Source: UBA2330 sp049293015
GTDB taxonomy: Bacteria > Bacteroidota > Ignavibacteria > Tepidaquicellales > Tepidaquicellaceae
Reading direction: 5' to 3'
Length of the DNA: 64,000 nucleotides
Assembly: GCA_049293015.1 (NCBI GenBank)
Contig: JBATSB010000084.1
Location: 1 to 64,000, forward strand
Below are positions 1-10,226 of this stretch, one piece after another. Under the pieces are notes generated by a model, which ran no database searches, was not told the origin of the DNA, and saw only the letters and a list, made by a program, of their open reading frames with translations. Every line of letters starts with the position of its first letter. Position 1 is the first letter of the stretch. A program made the translations under genes and the position numbers.

Positions 1-41
1 ATTAACTATTAACTATTAACTATTAACTATTAACTATTAAA
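1..41. repeat. Heptanucleotide tandem repeat (TTAACTA)n
   Basis: About six head-to-tail copies of the 7-base unit TTAACTA run from the window edge to within two bases of the stop codon of the first gene, so the array probably continues outside the window. The same 7-base phrase, as TAGTTAA, recurs near 27470, 28106 and 30590-30656. Confidence 0.9.
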
Positions 42-42
42 C

Positions 43-2844
43 TCACATCTTACTTTTTATTTTATCAATATACTCTTCTGCAATTTTTAATTTTTCTTCA
101 CTCAGAACAAATATGGATTTGTCAGCACATTCTTTTAAAAGATCAAAATATAATAATGAATTCTCATAATCTTTTAGATTAAAATACGATACACCTAAAT
201 TGAAATAATTATTGGACAGGTAATAGTCAATATTCATTTCTGTACCTGTCTGAATAGATTCCTTAAATAATTCAATCGCTCTTTCATCATCACCGGACTT
301 TGATGAAACTTCGCCACGATACATCAAAGCTGCAAGATAGCTTGCTTTATAGCCGTTGTCTTTGATAATCACAATTGATCTTTCAAGTAATTCGGCTGCT
401 TTATCATATTGCTTCAGACCTAAATTTATACAGCCAAGATTTACTAAGTTAACTGAGATCAAAAAATTATCTCCGATTTCATATGCAATATCAAGGCTTT
501 CTTCAGTGTAAGCTAATGCGGATTCAATATTTTTCTTCTTGTATTCATATACTCCAAGACTGGCTAAAATTAAAGATACATTTCGGGTATCACCAAGTTC
601 TTTAAAAATTTTCAGTGCTTCCTTTCTATATTCCACAATGATATTATCTTTGTTGTTTAATATTGGAGTCATATTAAGGAGTATTGATCCAATCTCACCT
701 TTGGCATTTATTTCCCTTGCGAGAGCAAGAGCTTCGCTAAAATATTTCAAAGCTTCCTCTCTTCTTTCCAGATTCTTATTGATGCTGACCCCAAATAGAT
801 TCAGGCACATTACAATTTCTAATTTATTGTTATATTTTCTTGCTATGGCAAGTCCTTCCTTTCCATAATTTTCTGCATCGGATTCATTTCCAAGATTCTC
901 TGTCATTAATCCTGCAGTATAAAATAGTTTTACTTTTGATTGTTCCATAACAGGTAATGAAGAATTAATTATTTTTATACAATTTTGTAATCCTTCAATA
1001 TAGTAACCTTTGATCTTATAATATTCTCCTGATGAACTGACTATATTGCATGCTTCATCGGGATCATTGGTTACAGCCCATTTTATTGCAGCTCTTAAAT
1101 TATCAAGTTCATTATCCAATAGTTTGATCCATTGAAGCTGGATCATTCCTTTGGATTTGAATGATTCATAAACCGACAATTTCTTGAAATAATCAAAATG
1201 TCTTCTGCAAACATTATTTTTTTCTTCAAGCTTTTCCCCTGCATACTCTTTAATTGATTCAAGCATAAAAAACCTGATCTCAACTGATGATTCTTTTGCA
1301 CTTATAATAGATTTATCAAGCAGATGTGAATTCAGATCCAGAATTTCAAGATCTTCGATTTCTTCATCTTCACAAATTCTTTCTGCTGCCTCTAAAGTCC
1401 AGCCTCCGGAAAATACAGATAATCTCTGCAGAAGAATTTTTTCTTTTTCTGAAAGCAGATCATAACTCCAGTCTATCATAGCTCTTAAAGTCTGATGTCC
1501 GGGAATATCAGTACGTCTTCCGCCAGTCAGCAATTTAAATCTGTCTGCTAATTTTTCACATATCTTCTCCACAGGTAAAACCTTTGTCCGTGCAGCAGCA
1601 AGCTCAATCGCAAACGGAATTCCGTCAAGCTGATAACATATCTGAGCCAGAGCAGGGGCATTTTCATTATTAACTTTGAATCCGGGGTTTACTTCCAAAG
1701 CTCTTTCAATAAATAATTTAACAGCCTCAAATTGTGATAATTCAACTGAGGAAATTTCTTTATTCGGGTCGGGATGAGTCAGAGAAGTCACGTTATAAGT
1801 ATGCTCACCTTCACACCTGAAGGCTTCTCTGCTTGTGGCAATGATCTTAAGTTTCGGACAATGCTGCAATAGTTTTTCGGTAATCTCTGCACATGCAGTA
1901 ACCAAATGTTCACAGTTATCTAAAATTAATAAAAGTTCTTTATCTTTCAGATAATTATAAAGAGTATCAATTGTATTCTGATCAGGCTGCTCATTAATTC
2001 CTAATGAATTGGCAATTGTCTGTGCTATAAGTTCAGGATCAGATATCGGTGCAAGCTCAATCAGCCAAACACCGTTTTCAAACCGGTCGATGAGTTCTGC
2101 TGCTACCTGCAAAGACAGCCTGGTCTTACCTGTTCCACCCGGTCCAAACAATGTCACTAAACGGTTAACAGCAATTAATTTTTTTATTATTTTAATTTCT
2201 TTTTCTTTGCCGATAAAACTTGTAAGCTGAACAGGGAGATTATTTGGTCTGGAGTCAAGAGTTTTTAACGGAGGAAATTCTTCCTTCAGTCCGAGAGTCG
2301 AGACTTGTAGTAATTTAATTGAATTTGTAACATCCTTCAATCTTCTTTCACCAAGATCAGTAAATGAAATTTCATCCCCTTCATTATTAAGAAGTTTCTG
2401 ATCAGATATTAAAATATTCTTTTTTATCAGCTCGAATGAATCTCCGGAAATAATTATCTGATCACCATAAGCAGCTGACATAATTTTTTCTGTCTTCGTA
2501 AGTGTAATATAACCTTTATAATTTTTCCCGTTCCACTCTGCATTACCACTGTGAATTCCCATTCTTGATTTGATCACTGCATCCGTCCATATCTCTTTGA
2601 CAAGACCTTTTTGAGAATCAACAGCCGCTCTTACTGCATCATCAGAATTTTTAAAAGCTGCACAAAAAGCATCGCCGATAATTTCAAACACAAAACCATT
2701 GTTGAATTTAATTGCTTTCTGTAAAATTCTGTGATGAATTTCCAAAGCTGACTGAAGAGTAACAGGAAATTCCTGAGACAGCTTTGTACTGCCTTCGATG
2801 TCGGTGAAAAGAAATGTAACTAATCCTGTAGGTTTATTTTTCAT
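43..2844 (-). CDS. Cyclase-STAND NTPase-TPR protein, paralogue A
   Basis: A 933-residue predicted cytoplasmic signalling protein. Residues 1-180 are a class III adenylate/guanylate cyclase-like domain, with the first metal Asp in FTDIEGST (D15) and the second in IIGDAF (D58). A STAND/NB-ARC-like NTPase follows, with Walker A GPGGTGKT (234-241), Walker B LLLILDN (304-310) and a GIP motif (408-410). The C-terminal 380 residues are degenerate TPR helices. No signal peptide, membrane segment or DNA-binding domain is visible. In the catalytic helix the usual Asn and Arg positions read TKTEK (116-120), so transition-state residues appear lost and the cyclase may be inactive. Residue 54 is Glu where adenylate cyclases usually have Lys. 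It is closest to paralogue D in its NTPase and TPR parts. A heptanucleotide array lies just upstream. The natural ligand and output are unknown. Confidence 0.85.
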   Translation of the reverse strand: MKNKPTGLVTFLFTDIEGSTKLSQEFPVTLQSALEIHHRILQKAIKFNNGFVFEIIGDAFCAAFKNSDDAVRAAVDSQKGLVKEIWTDAVIKSRMGIHSGNAEWNGKNYKGYITLTKTEKIMSAAYGDQIIISGDSFELIKKNILISDQKLLNNEGDEISFTDLGERRLKDVTNSIKLLQVSTLGLKEEFPPLKTLDSRPNNLPVQLTSFIGKEKEIKIIKKLIAVNRLVTLFGPGGTGKTRLSLQVAAELIDRFENGVWLIELAPISDPELIAQTIANSLGINEQPDQNTIDTLYNYLKDKELLLILDNCEHLVTACAEITEKLLQHCPKLKIIATSREAFRCEGEHTYNVTSLTHPDPNKEISSVELSQFEAVKLFIERALEVNPGFKVNNENAPALAQICYQLDGIPFAIELAAARTKVLPVEKICEKLADRFKLLTGGRRTDIPGHQTLRAMIDWSYDLLSEKEKILLQRLSVFSGGWTLEAAERICEDEEIEDLEILDLNSHLLDKSIISAKESSVEIRFFMLESIKEYAGEKLEEKNNVCRRHFDYFKKLSVYESFKSKGMIQLQWIKLLDNELDNLRAAIKWAVTNDPDEACNIVSSSGEYYKIKGYYIEGLQNCIKIINSSLPVMEQSKVKLFYTAGLMTENLGNESDAENYGKEGLAIARKYNNKLEIVMCLNLFGVSINKNLERREEALKYFSEALALAREINAKGEIGSILLNMTPILNNKDNIIVEYRKEALKIFKELGDTRNVSLILASLGVYEYKKKNIESALAYTEESLDIAYEIGDNFLISVNLVNLGCINLGLKQYDKAAELLERSIVIIKDNGYKASYLAALMYRGEVSSKSGDDERAIELFKESIQTGTEMNIDYYLSNNYFNLGVSYFNLKDYENSLLYFDLLKECADKSIFVLSEEKLKIAEEYIDKIKSKM

Positions 2845-2888
2845 AAAATCTTATATTATTTTCCATTTGGCTTAATATCTATAGTTAC

Positions 2889-3117
2889 ACATTGAACATT
2901 GAACATTGAACATTGAACATTGAACATTGAACATTGAACATTGAACATTGAACATTGAACATTTAACATTTAACATTTAACATTTAACATTTAACATTTA
3001 ACATTTAACATTTAACATTTAACATTTAACATTGAACATTGAACATTGAACATTTAACATTGAACATTTAACATTGAACATTGAACATTGAACATTGAAC
3101 ATTGAACATTGAACATT
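2889..3117. repeat. Heptanucleotide tandem repeat (AACATTG/AACATTT)n
   Basis: About 33 head-to-tail copies of a 7-base unit, AACATTG at both ends and mostly AACATTT in the middle. On the coding strand of the flanking genes it reads CAATGTT. It ends about 45 bases upstream of the start of paralogue A. Related arrays lie at 13469-13699 and 16568-16665, next to paralogues C and D. Confidence 0.95.
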
Positions 3118-3248
3118 AATAAATTGGTTTTAAAATTATGAATTAAAAGTATTAATAAAAAGTAGTTAAATCGTTTGCTGACATTCACAGGAATCTCATA
3201 ATAAAATTACCATTGATCTAACTGAATCTGACTGTAAATAATATTTAT

Positions 3249-3288
3249 AAAAAAAACAGCGGAGTCCAAAAAGGAATCTCCGCTGTTT
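3249..3288 (-). terminator. Rho-independent terminator of the T9SS-sorted protein gene
   Basis: Perfect 11-base arms, AAACAGCGGAG (3254-3264) and CTCCGCTGTTT (3278-3288), are followed on the minus strand by a run of eight T (3249-3256). It lies 22 bases past the stop of the 3310-6234 gene. Confidence 0.88.
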
Positions 3289-3309
3289 GATAAATATCTG
3301 TCTACTGAA

Positions 3310-6234
3310 TTACTTAATAAGCGTCATCTTCTTAATCTCAGCAAAACTGATTCCTTGTCCTTCCAGATTTATCCTGTAGAAATAAACTCCGCTCGACAGA
3401 TTTGCTCCGTTAAAATTCACAGTATAATATCCCGCAGTCTTTACTTCATTTACAAGTGTCTTTACTTCCTTACCCGATAAATCAAATATAATAAGGCTGA
3501 CTTTTCCGTCAACCGGCAAGTCATAATTGATCTTAGTTGACGGGTTGAAAGGATTCGGATAATTTTGTGACAATTCAAACTTAGTCGGGATTCCGATATT
3601 AACTTCATTACTTAAGTTGAAATATTCAAAGTTACCGTTGAAGTCTATTTGCTTCAATCTGTAGCTGTAAGTTCCTGAAGACAAGTTTCTGTCGGTGTAA
3701 GAATAGTTATGACCAACAGTAGAAGTTCCGTTACCTGTTACACTTCCAATTTTAGTCCATACCTTTGACGTCTGACCTTTGACGTCTGATCGTTCTATAT
3801 CAAATCCTGAATTGTTAAGCTCAGATGATGTTCCCCAATTCAATACAACAACACTGTTGATTACTGAAGATGTGAACGATGTTAGTTCTACAGGAAGTAC
3901 TATTACTCCTTCATTAGCTCCCATATAAGGATAAATTAGATCTCTTAATTGCTTATCAATATCGGTATAAATACCGGGAATAGGCATTCCAATAAGAGTT
4001 TCATCTCCGACTGAAGGTCCTGCAAGACGCAGATTGCCGTTTGCCGGATCTACAAAGTTTACTGACACCGAACTCGAATTTCCATCCTGACCTGTAGCAA
4101 GCTGCCAGTTTGCAAGATTAGTTCTTATAACCGCATCATAAAATCCAAGTACCCCGTCAGTTCCTGAAGCATATAGGTTATTGAAATTTGATGTAAGTCC
4201 GGCAGGATTTACGCCAACTCCGCTGAGTCTGTATGCAAAATGTTCAGCTCCGCCTGAGACTAAATTTCCGCGGACATTTATGAGAATGTTATTTTTAAAA
4301 TCTCTGGGATTGTTTACTACATTGCTAAGTAAGGCGTAAGAATTATTACCAGGTGCGGCAACACCTGATCCTCCTATATAGACAGTATTATAATAATAAT
4401 TCCATGATCCACTACCTCCTGTATTATCTCTTATTCCAATGATCGAAAACCCTGTAGTTATAGATGAACCGTTAGTTCTCAGACCAAGACTTATCATATT
4501 ATTATAAACCCTTGCGTTACCTCCCGCATTTCTTACCATTCCAATTAACTGATAATTTATAAAAGTTGTAACTGCTTCTAAAGCATAAACAACATTCTGT
4601 TTAACTTCATTTATAGTCTCAGGAAATGTCAGATCGATTCCGTAAATTGCGCCTACAAAACCTCCGGTTACAGTATTTACTAAATTATAAACCTGATTTT
4701 TCTCTACAATATTATCTCCGGTACTGCCGTTTGCTATGATACCTGACATCACGACAGCAGCCCCATTTGCGCCTCCGGTAAAATTCCGTACAATATTATG
4801 AATGATCAGAACATCCGGCAAAATGCACTGTATTCCATTCATTACATAATTACCGATTTTCGAATTGGATATGTTTGATATTGTATTGCCCTGTACATTA
4901 GCAAGGACAGCGTTATCGGTATTTACCAAAATACCTCTGAATCCTGTCATTCCGCCTGACCCGGCTATAGAAATATAACCTATTTCATTACTTGAAATTT
5001 CTGTGTCCGATGTACTGGAATTATAAATTCCTATAACCGGAGCTGTCCCTGCAATAGTAGATGTCAAAGTTAAAGCAATTGTTGTAGATCCGGTTAGACT
5101 GCCAATTTTGTTAATAGTGGCGTTTATATAGCCACCATCTGTACCCATGGCAATCCCTATAAAAGGCGAAGAGCCGGGAACTATATCTGAGCGGCTGGAA
5201 GTTTGTGTAATTCCCGAAATGGTGTTATAGTAAATACTAGTCAACGCTGCTGTATTTACACTTGCGACATCAATTCCCCTGAATTCATTTGATGAGCCGG
5301 AAATTGCTGTAATTCCTGTTGCTACATCACTTCCGAAACCAATTACATTTTCTGAAACAGTATAATATCCCGGGAGACTTGCCTGCGCATTGTTTAATGT
5401 GATTCCTGAATATCTTAAAGCTGCGCTTGTAAAGACTCTAGGCGCTGTCTGATAAATTTTATTCCCGGCAATTACCCATGCATTATTACCGGCAAGCACA
5501 TTTATACCGGATGTGCTGACGGCACCGCTTCCAAAAAAGTCATATATATTATTGTTTTCAAAAAAATTATTGTCATTTCGAATTGCAGCAGTATTAAAAC
5601 TTCCCAGACCCATAATTGCTTTTACGGGAAGTGAGGAAGTTGCTGGTCCGATGTAATTTTGATAAATTCTGTTATAATCATTTCCAAAAGGAGTTATGAC
5701 ATCAGTTCCAATAACTATAGTCCCGCCCTCAGTATTCAAGGCAGTCTGAGACGAACCCAGCACATTACAAAATATTATTTCATTGGTAGTTGCTCCATTT
5801 TTCAGCCTGATAGTGGATGTCCCTGCTAATGAAGATGTACTCAGATTTGAAATTGTCAAGCCGATACCAATATCTTCTACAAATCCATTTATATACACAC
5901 TATCTGCACCATTCAGATCTATAAGCGGAGCTCCGTCCACTGTTCCGGAAATTGTATAAACATTAGTAGATGATATTTGAAATCCTGCCCAAGTTCCTTC
6001 ATTAAGTGCATTTGCTCCGGATTCGGTGATGTTGGCATTTATTTTAACTCTTATAAAAGCACTTGTCTGCGCCGGACCTGAATTGAATGTCTCAAATACG
6101 CCGCCGGCACCGGTTAATGTTGTATAGTTTCCGTCAAGCCCAATAGAGCTTGTAACAGTAATTTGCGCAAAAGTTTTTGAAGAAGATAAGAATAGAAAAA
6201 TTGTGATAACTAAAATTGATAAAAGACTTTTCAT
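3310..6234 (-). CDS. T9SS-sorted beta-helix surface protein
   Basis: A 974-residue protein with an N-terminal signal peptide ending in TFAQ and a C-terminal type A T9SS sorting domain containing LSQNYPNPFNPSTKI and ending KKMTLIK. The long central part is rich in Asn, Gly, Ile and Ser, with recurring N-x-I/V-x-N ladder phrases such as NNNIYDF, VSENVIGFG and VEKNQVYN. That pattern is typical of right-handed parallel beta-helices of the pectate-lyase-like fold. A fibronectin-like segment (ELTSFTSS, then SGFDIERSD) precedes the sorting domain. It is probably exported by the Sec and type IX systems and anchored or released at the cell surface, as an adhesin or polysaccharide-binding protein. Catalytic residues cannot be assigned. 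It sits between cyclase paralogues B and A on the same strand, with its own terminator. Confidence 0.85.
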   Translation of the reverse strand: MKSLLSILVITIFLFLSSSKTFAQITVTSSIGLDGNYTTLTGAGGVFETFNSGPAQTSAFIRVKINANITESGANALNEGTWAGFQISSTNVYTISGTVDGAPLIDLNGADSVYINGFVEDIGIGLTISNLSTSSLAGTSTIRLKNGATTNEIIFCNVLGSSQTALNTEGGTIVIGTDVITPFGNDYNRIYQNYIGPATSSLPVKAIMGLGSFNTAAIRNDNNFFENNNIYDFFGSGAVSTSGINVLAGNNAWVIAGNKIYQTAPRVFTSAALRYSGITLNNAQASLPGYYTVSENVIGFGSDVATGITAISGSSNEFRGIDVASVNTAALTSIYYNTISGITQTSSRSDIVPGSSPFIGIAMGTDGGYINATINKIGSLTGSTTIALTLTSTIAGTAPVIGIYNSSTSDTEISSNEIGYISIAGSGGMTGFRGILVNTDNAVLANVQGNTISNISNSKIGNYVMNGIQCILPDVLIIHNIVRNFTGGANGAAVVMSGIIANGSTGDNIVEKNQVYNLVNTVTGGFVGAIYGIDLTFPETINEVKQNVVYALEAVTTFINYQLIGMVRNAGGNARVYNNMISLGLRTNGSSITTGFSIIGIRDNTGGSGSWNYYYNTVYIGGSGVAAPGNNSYALLSNVVNNPRDFKNNILINVRGNLVSGGAEHFAYRLSGVGVNPAGLTSNFNNLYASGTDGVLGFYDAVIRTNLANWQLATGQDGNSSSVSVNFVDPANGNLRLAGPSVGDETLIGMPIPGIYTDIDKQLRDLIYPYMGANEGVIVLPVELTSFTSSVINSVVVLNWGTSSELNNSGFDIERSDVKGQTSKVWTKIGSVTGNGTSTVGHNYSYTDRNLSSGTYSYRLKQIDFNGNFEYFNLSNEVNIGIPTKFELSQNYPNPFNPSTKINYDLPVDGKVSLIIFDLSGKEVKTLVNEVKTAGYYTVNFNGANLSSGVYFYRINLEGQGISFAEIKKMTLIK

Positions 6235-7169
6235 AACTTTTTTTAAGTTAGATTTATAAATGATCTTGGTATTGCTGATATAATTGCAAGGAGCTTATTC
6301 TAAAATTATCAGATATATCATTTATCAAATCATCTTAATAGTATTCAACAGAAAAATAATTATTCGGATCTGTCTCCTTTTATATTAATTTTATAAAAAG
6401 TCCTGTTCAATTTAAGTAAATTTCAAATTACAACTTAAACAAAAAAAAATCAAAAACCAATCATGTATTTTTATATAAAAATATATTCATCAATGTTGTC
6501 CAATACAATTTATATAATGACTAAATTCTGACAAAATATGCATAGATCATTGAGTTTATTTATTTATACAATTTACCCCGCCACCAATGCCATAAAGTTA
6601 AGGGATTTTTTAAATATAATTTGATTAATATAAATTTTTAATTTAAAAGTTCAGACTCCTTCCCTTTTTTCAAAAGGGAGGCTGGGAGGGGTTTGCTGAT
6701 AGCAACGATACTTCGTCCTTAACTTAATGGCATTGGCCACCCCCCTTCCCTTGCCAAGAAAGTGTTTCAAAATATAATTATAATAATTATCTCTAAGTAT
6801 CCAGATAGGGCTTGCACTATGTTTTGACAAAAATAACTTTCAAGTTATATAGAAGATATCAAAACAGAGGCACAAAGCATTTAATCTTAAAAGTTTTTTT
6901 CTTCGTGTCTTGAAGTCTTAGTATTAAAAATGCTGTTTTGAGAAAGGTCTGCCAAGTAGAGGGTTTGGTGGGTTTTAGATAGTAAAATGGACTTTAATAT
7001 TTATTAATAAAATTCATTTGATATTTTTAAAAAAGATTTTTCAAATCGCTTTGGACTGAGTTGTTTATTCAGAGTTGTGTTTTCATACTGCCGTCAAAAA
7101 ATGGTTTTAATATAGATAGATTTTCAATGTTCTTTTTTTGAGAGATCCAAAGGTTGGTTTAATAATTAA
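6235..7169. other. Long gene-free region with an imperfect inverted-repeat element
   Basis: Nine hundred and thirty-five bases without a credible gene. It holds the inverted repeat at 6576-6745, a C/G-rich hairpin phrase near 6660-6690, and scattered TGTTTTGA/TCAAAACA pairs near 6813-6940. The last stretch is AT-rich and should contain the promoter of the 3310-6234 gene. I see no RNA gene. Confidence 0.55.
6576..6745. repeat. Imperfect inverted repeat, about 170 bp
   Basis: The left arm around 6584-6602 reads CAATGCCATAAAGTTAAGG. The right arm around 6718-6736 is its reverse complement with one mismatch, and C-rich flanks (CCCCGCCAC and GGCCACCCCCC) extend the pairing. Inside lies a second hairpin, CTTCCCTTTT with AAAAGGGAGG. 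The layout resembles a small non-coding mobile element or MITE-like palindrome. No transposase is present and no target duplication was established. Confidence 0.5.
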
Positions 7170-10100
7170 CTATTTTTTAAAAAAAATTAAATCAACCGCT
7201 TCTTCCGGTGTCATCGATCTCCCTTTCTCAAAACTTTTTAAATATTCATCATCAGTCATATTCTTTTTCAGATACATCACCGAATCATCAAACACTTTTT
7301 GATCTGATTCAGTGAAAATATAATTATGTGATTCAGAAAATTCTTTTATAAAACCAAGTAACTTCGTTAATGGCAGATCTGATTTTAATTTGATATGAAC
7401 ATCAATTAATCTTATAAAATTTTGTGCAATTTCATATTTATTCCCTAAAATTATACATTGAGATAGACTTTCCTGATAGAATTCTTTTGCTTTGTCATAT
7501 TCTTTTTTAAAGAAAGAGATTTTACCCAATCCAATGAGAGAATTAGCAATTCCGGTTTTATCTCCTATATCACGGCTGATTGAAAGACTCTTTTGAAATA
7601 AGCCATCGGCTTTGTCATATTCTTTCTTTTCCAAAGACATAAATCCCAGATTATTTAGAGAACCGGCAATTCCTCTTTTATCTCCTATATCATGACAGAT
7701 TGTCAAACTCTCTTCATATAAGTCAGTTGCTTTGTCAAATTCTTCTTTATTTATAAAAATAATTCCAAGATTACTCAGACAAATTGCAATTCCTCTTTTA
7801 TCTCCGGTATCACGACGGATTAACAGACTCTCTTCAATTAAGTCAACTGCTTTATCATATTTCCTTTTTTTTATAGATACAATACCCAGATTACTCAGAC
7901 ATTTAGCAATTCCTCTTTTATCTCCGGTAACTCGACTGATAGAAAGACTCTCTTCAAATAAGTCAGTTGATTTGCCAAAATCACTTTTATCAAAAGAAAT
8001 AATTCCAAGATTATTCAGACTATTTGCAGTTCCAATTTTATCTCCTGTATCACGACTGATTGACAGACTCTTTTTAAAAAAGCCGACTGCTTGTTCATAT
8101 TCTCCTTTCACTTTTAAAATATGTCCAAGAAAATTTAAAGAAGAGCCTATACCTTTTTTGTCATTAAGATTAATATAGAGATCATGACACTCTTGAAGAA
8201 CTTTCTCTGCCTTTTCAATTTCACCTTTATTATATTCAAATATTCCGATCAGTAATAAAATTTTAGTAAAGCAGGCATTCATTGTTTCCGGAATATTCAA
8301 ATGAATTTTTTGAAAACGGAGAATACCTTCAGTAAATTGTCCTCGTATTTCCCAGTAATATCCCAATGCTCCTGCTAACCCTGCTTCTTTATTTATGTCT
8401 CCCGTATCTCCGGAAAATTTTAAACCCATTTCTAAATTCCCTTTTTCTTCATCTAAAATCTTTAACCATTTTACTATTTCAGGACCCTGCAATTTCAGAT
8501 CAGCGGTTTCTGCCAGCTCAGTATAATACTTTAAATGCTTTTCGGAAATGTTACTGTGTTCGCCGGCGTTTAATAATTTTTCATTTCCATATTGTCTTAT
8601 AGTCTCAAGCATCCGGTATCGTTCATTTGCATTATCAAAAATTATTATGGATTTCTCAGACAGATTTTGTAAGTATTCTATAATTTCATATTTATCTAAT
8701 ATATCATCCGAACATATATCTTCGGCTGCTTCTAAAATCCATCCACTTCTGAATACAGATAATCTGTTCCAAAGTATCTTTTCGTTTTCTGAAAGAAGAT
8801 CATAGCTCCAGTCAATCAGTGATCTTAAAGTCTGCTGTCTCGGAAGTGCTGTTCTCTTTCCTCCTGTCAGCAGTCTGAATCTGTCATCAAGTCTCTCATG
8901 AATTTTCTCAACCGACATAATCTTTGTTCTTGCTGCAGCGAGTTCTATAGCAAGCGGTATCCCGTCAAGTCTTGAACAGATCTCAGCAAGGGCAGGAGTA
9001 TTTTCAATTGTCACTCTAAATTCAGTATTGACTGCCAATGCTCTCTCTATAAATAATCTTACAGACTCATACTGTATCAATTGTTCAGGTGTATCTTTCA
9101 CTTCAGGATTGGGATGAGAGAGAGAAGGGATTTTGTATATCTGTTCCCCGGAGCTTTTTAAAGCTTCACGGCTTGTTGACATGACCTTTAGCTTTGGACA
9201 AATTGAAAGTAGATTTTCTGTAAATTCTGCGCATACATCTATCATATGTTCACAGTTATCAAGTATTATCAGAATTTCCCTGTCCTTCAGATATCCTGTC
9301 AGTGTCGCCTCAGGAGATTCTTTCGGATTCTCTAAAATTCCAATTGCTGACATAACTGTCTGGATCAATAACTTTGGTTCGCTTACAGCTGCCAGTTCTA
9401 CAAACCATACTCCGTTTGCAAAGTCATCTATGACATCAGCGCCGGTCTGTAAAGATAATCTGGATTTCCCTGCACCGCCTGAACCTAAAAGTGTCAGTAA
9501 ATGAGTTTGCGATAATAAATCCTTTACCTGCTTCAACTCTTTTTCTCTGCCGATAAAACTAGTCAGCTGAACAGGCAGATTATTCGGACGAGCATCTAGA
9601 GTTTTTAACGGAGGAAAATCTTTTCTTAGTCCGGGAGCATTGACCTGAAAAAGTTTTATGGGTTTGATAACATCTTTTAATCTTCTATCTCCAAGATCTC
9701 TGAATGAAATTTCATTTTTATTCTCTGCCTCAAAGTCTATAAGACTCGAAGAATCCATATTCAAAAAACTTAGAGTCTTTGGGTCTTTGAGGTTATTATT
9801 AAAGAGCATTTCATATGTATCATTTGAAATAATGATCTGCTCTCCGTAAGCCGTTGACATTACTCTTGCAGCTCTTGCAAGTGTAATATATCCCATATAC
9901 ATTTTCCCGTTCCATTCAGCATTCCCGCTGTGAACTCCCATTCTGACTTTGATGACTGCATCAGTCCATTTCTCATTTGCAATTCCCAACTGCGCATCAA
10001 AAGCTGCTTTGACAGCATCAGATGCATTTTCAAATGAAGCACAGAATCCGTCACCGGTATTTTTAAATACAAATCCGTTATTGGATTCAATGGCATCTCG

Positions 10101-10226
10101 CAATATTGCATTATGAACTTCAAGTGCAGCTGGCAGCGTATCAGGAAATTCCTGAGAAAGCTTTGTACTGCCTTCGATGTCAGTGAAGAGGAAAGTAACT
10201 GAGCCTGTTGGTATATTATTAAACAT
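7170..10226 (-). CDS. Cyclase-STAND NTPase-TPR protein, paralogue B
   Basis: A 1018-residue protein of the same architecture as paralogue A. The cyclase-like domain keeps both metal Asp residues (D16; D59 in KNTGDGF) and an AdCyc-like Lys (K55). The helix that normally reads N-x-A-A-R reads ARAAR (117-121), so Arg is kept and Asn is replaced. The NTPase has Walker A GSGGAGKS (248-255) and LILDN as Walker B. Residues from about 690 to 930 are six near-regular 40-residue TPR units of the form R-G-I-A-x-S-L-x-N-L-G, encoded by 120-base DNA repeats. The start codon immediately follows the stop of paralogue C (TAAATG, no gap), so the two are probably translationally coupled. About 30 extra residues after the cyclase core (around 140-170) are shared only with paralogue D. 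Confidence 0.87.
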   Translation of the reverse strand: MFNNIPTGSVTFLFTDIEGSTKLSQEFPDTLPAALEVHNAILRDAIESNNGFVFKNTGDGFCASFENASDAVKAAFDAQLGIANEKWTDAVIKVRMGVHSGNAEWNGKMYMGYITLARAARVMSTAYGEQIIISNDTYEMLFNNNLKDPKTLSFLNMDSSSLIDFEAENKNEISFRDLGDRRLKDVIKPIKLFQVNAPGLRKDFPPLKTLDARPNNLPVQLTSFIGREKELKQVKDLLSQTHLLTLLGSGGAGKSRLSLQTGADVIDDFANGVWFVELAAVSEPKLLIQTVMSAIGILENPKESPEATLTGYLKDREILIILDNCEHMIDVCAEFTENLLSICPKLKVMSTSREALKSSGEQIYKIPSLSHPNPEVKDTPEQLIQYESVRLFIERALAVNTEFRVTIENTPALAEICSRLDGIPLAIELAAARTKIMSVEKIHERLDDRFRLLTGGKRTALPRQQTLRSLIDWSYDLLSENEKILWNRLSVFRSGWILEAAEDICSDDILDKYEIIEYLQNLSEKSIIIFDNANERYRMLETIRQYGNEKLLNAGEHSNISEKHLKYYTELAETADLKLQGPEIVKWLKILDEEKGNLEMGLKFSGDTGDINKEAGLAGALGYYWEIRGQFTEGILRFQKIHLNIPETMNACFTKILLLIGIFEYNKGEIEKAEKVLQECHDLYINLNDKKGIGSSLNFLGHILKVKGEYEQAVGFFKKSLSISRDTGDKIGTANSLNNLGIISFDKSDFGKSTDLFEESLSISRVTGDKRGIAKCLSNLGIVSIKKRKYDKAVDLIEESLLIRRDTGDKRGIAICLSNLGIIFINKEEFDKATDLYEESLTICHDIGDKRGIAGSLNNLGFMSLEKKEYDKADGLFQKSLSISRDIGDKTGIANSLIGLGKISFFKKEYDKAKEFYQESLSQCIILGNKYEIAQNFIRLIDVHIKLKSDLPLTKLLGFIKEFSESHNYIFTESDQKVFDDSVMYLKKNMTDDEYLKSFEKGRSMTPEEAVDLIFFKK
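7436..8158 (-). repeat. Six 120-base TPR-coding repeats in paralogue B
   Basis: Six tandem 120-base units, each coding one 40-residue TPR. Neighbouring units share long near-identical phrases, for example AATTCCTCTTTTATCTCC on the plus strand. The boundaries are approximate. Confidence 0.75.

Larger units (their letters stand above)
2845..3309. other. Intergenic region upstream of paralogue A
   Basis: This 465-base gap between the T9SS-sorted protein and paralogue A holds a heptanucleotide array (2889-3117) and the terminator of the upstream gene (3249-3288). Between them (3118-3248) is AT-rich sequence in which I see no gene. The promoter of paralogue A, if it has its own, should lie here. 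Confidence 0.7.

Noticed and set aside
2889..3117. CRISPR-like array
   Set aside because: Units are 7 bases with no spacers of constant length and no cas genes nearby, so it is a simple tandem repeat.
6660..6690. Rho-independent terminator in the 935-base gap
   Set aside because: The CCCTTTT/AAAAGGG pairing is followed by G-rich sequence, not T, on the plus strand and only a weak T tract on the minus strand; no gene ends nearby.
7732..8178. Plus-strand open frames opposite the TPR arrays (also 10954-11481)
   Set aside because: They mirror the 120-base TPR repeats on the other strand, with no family features; shadows of the real genes.
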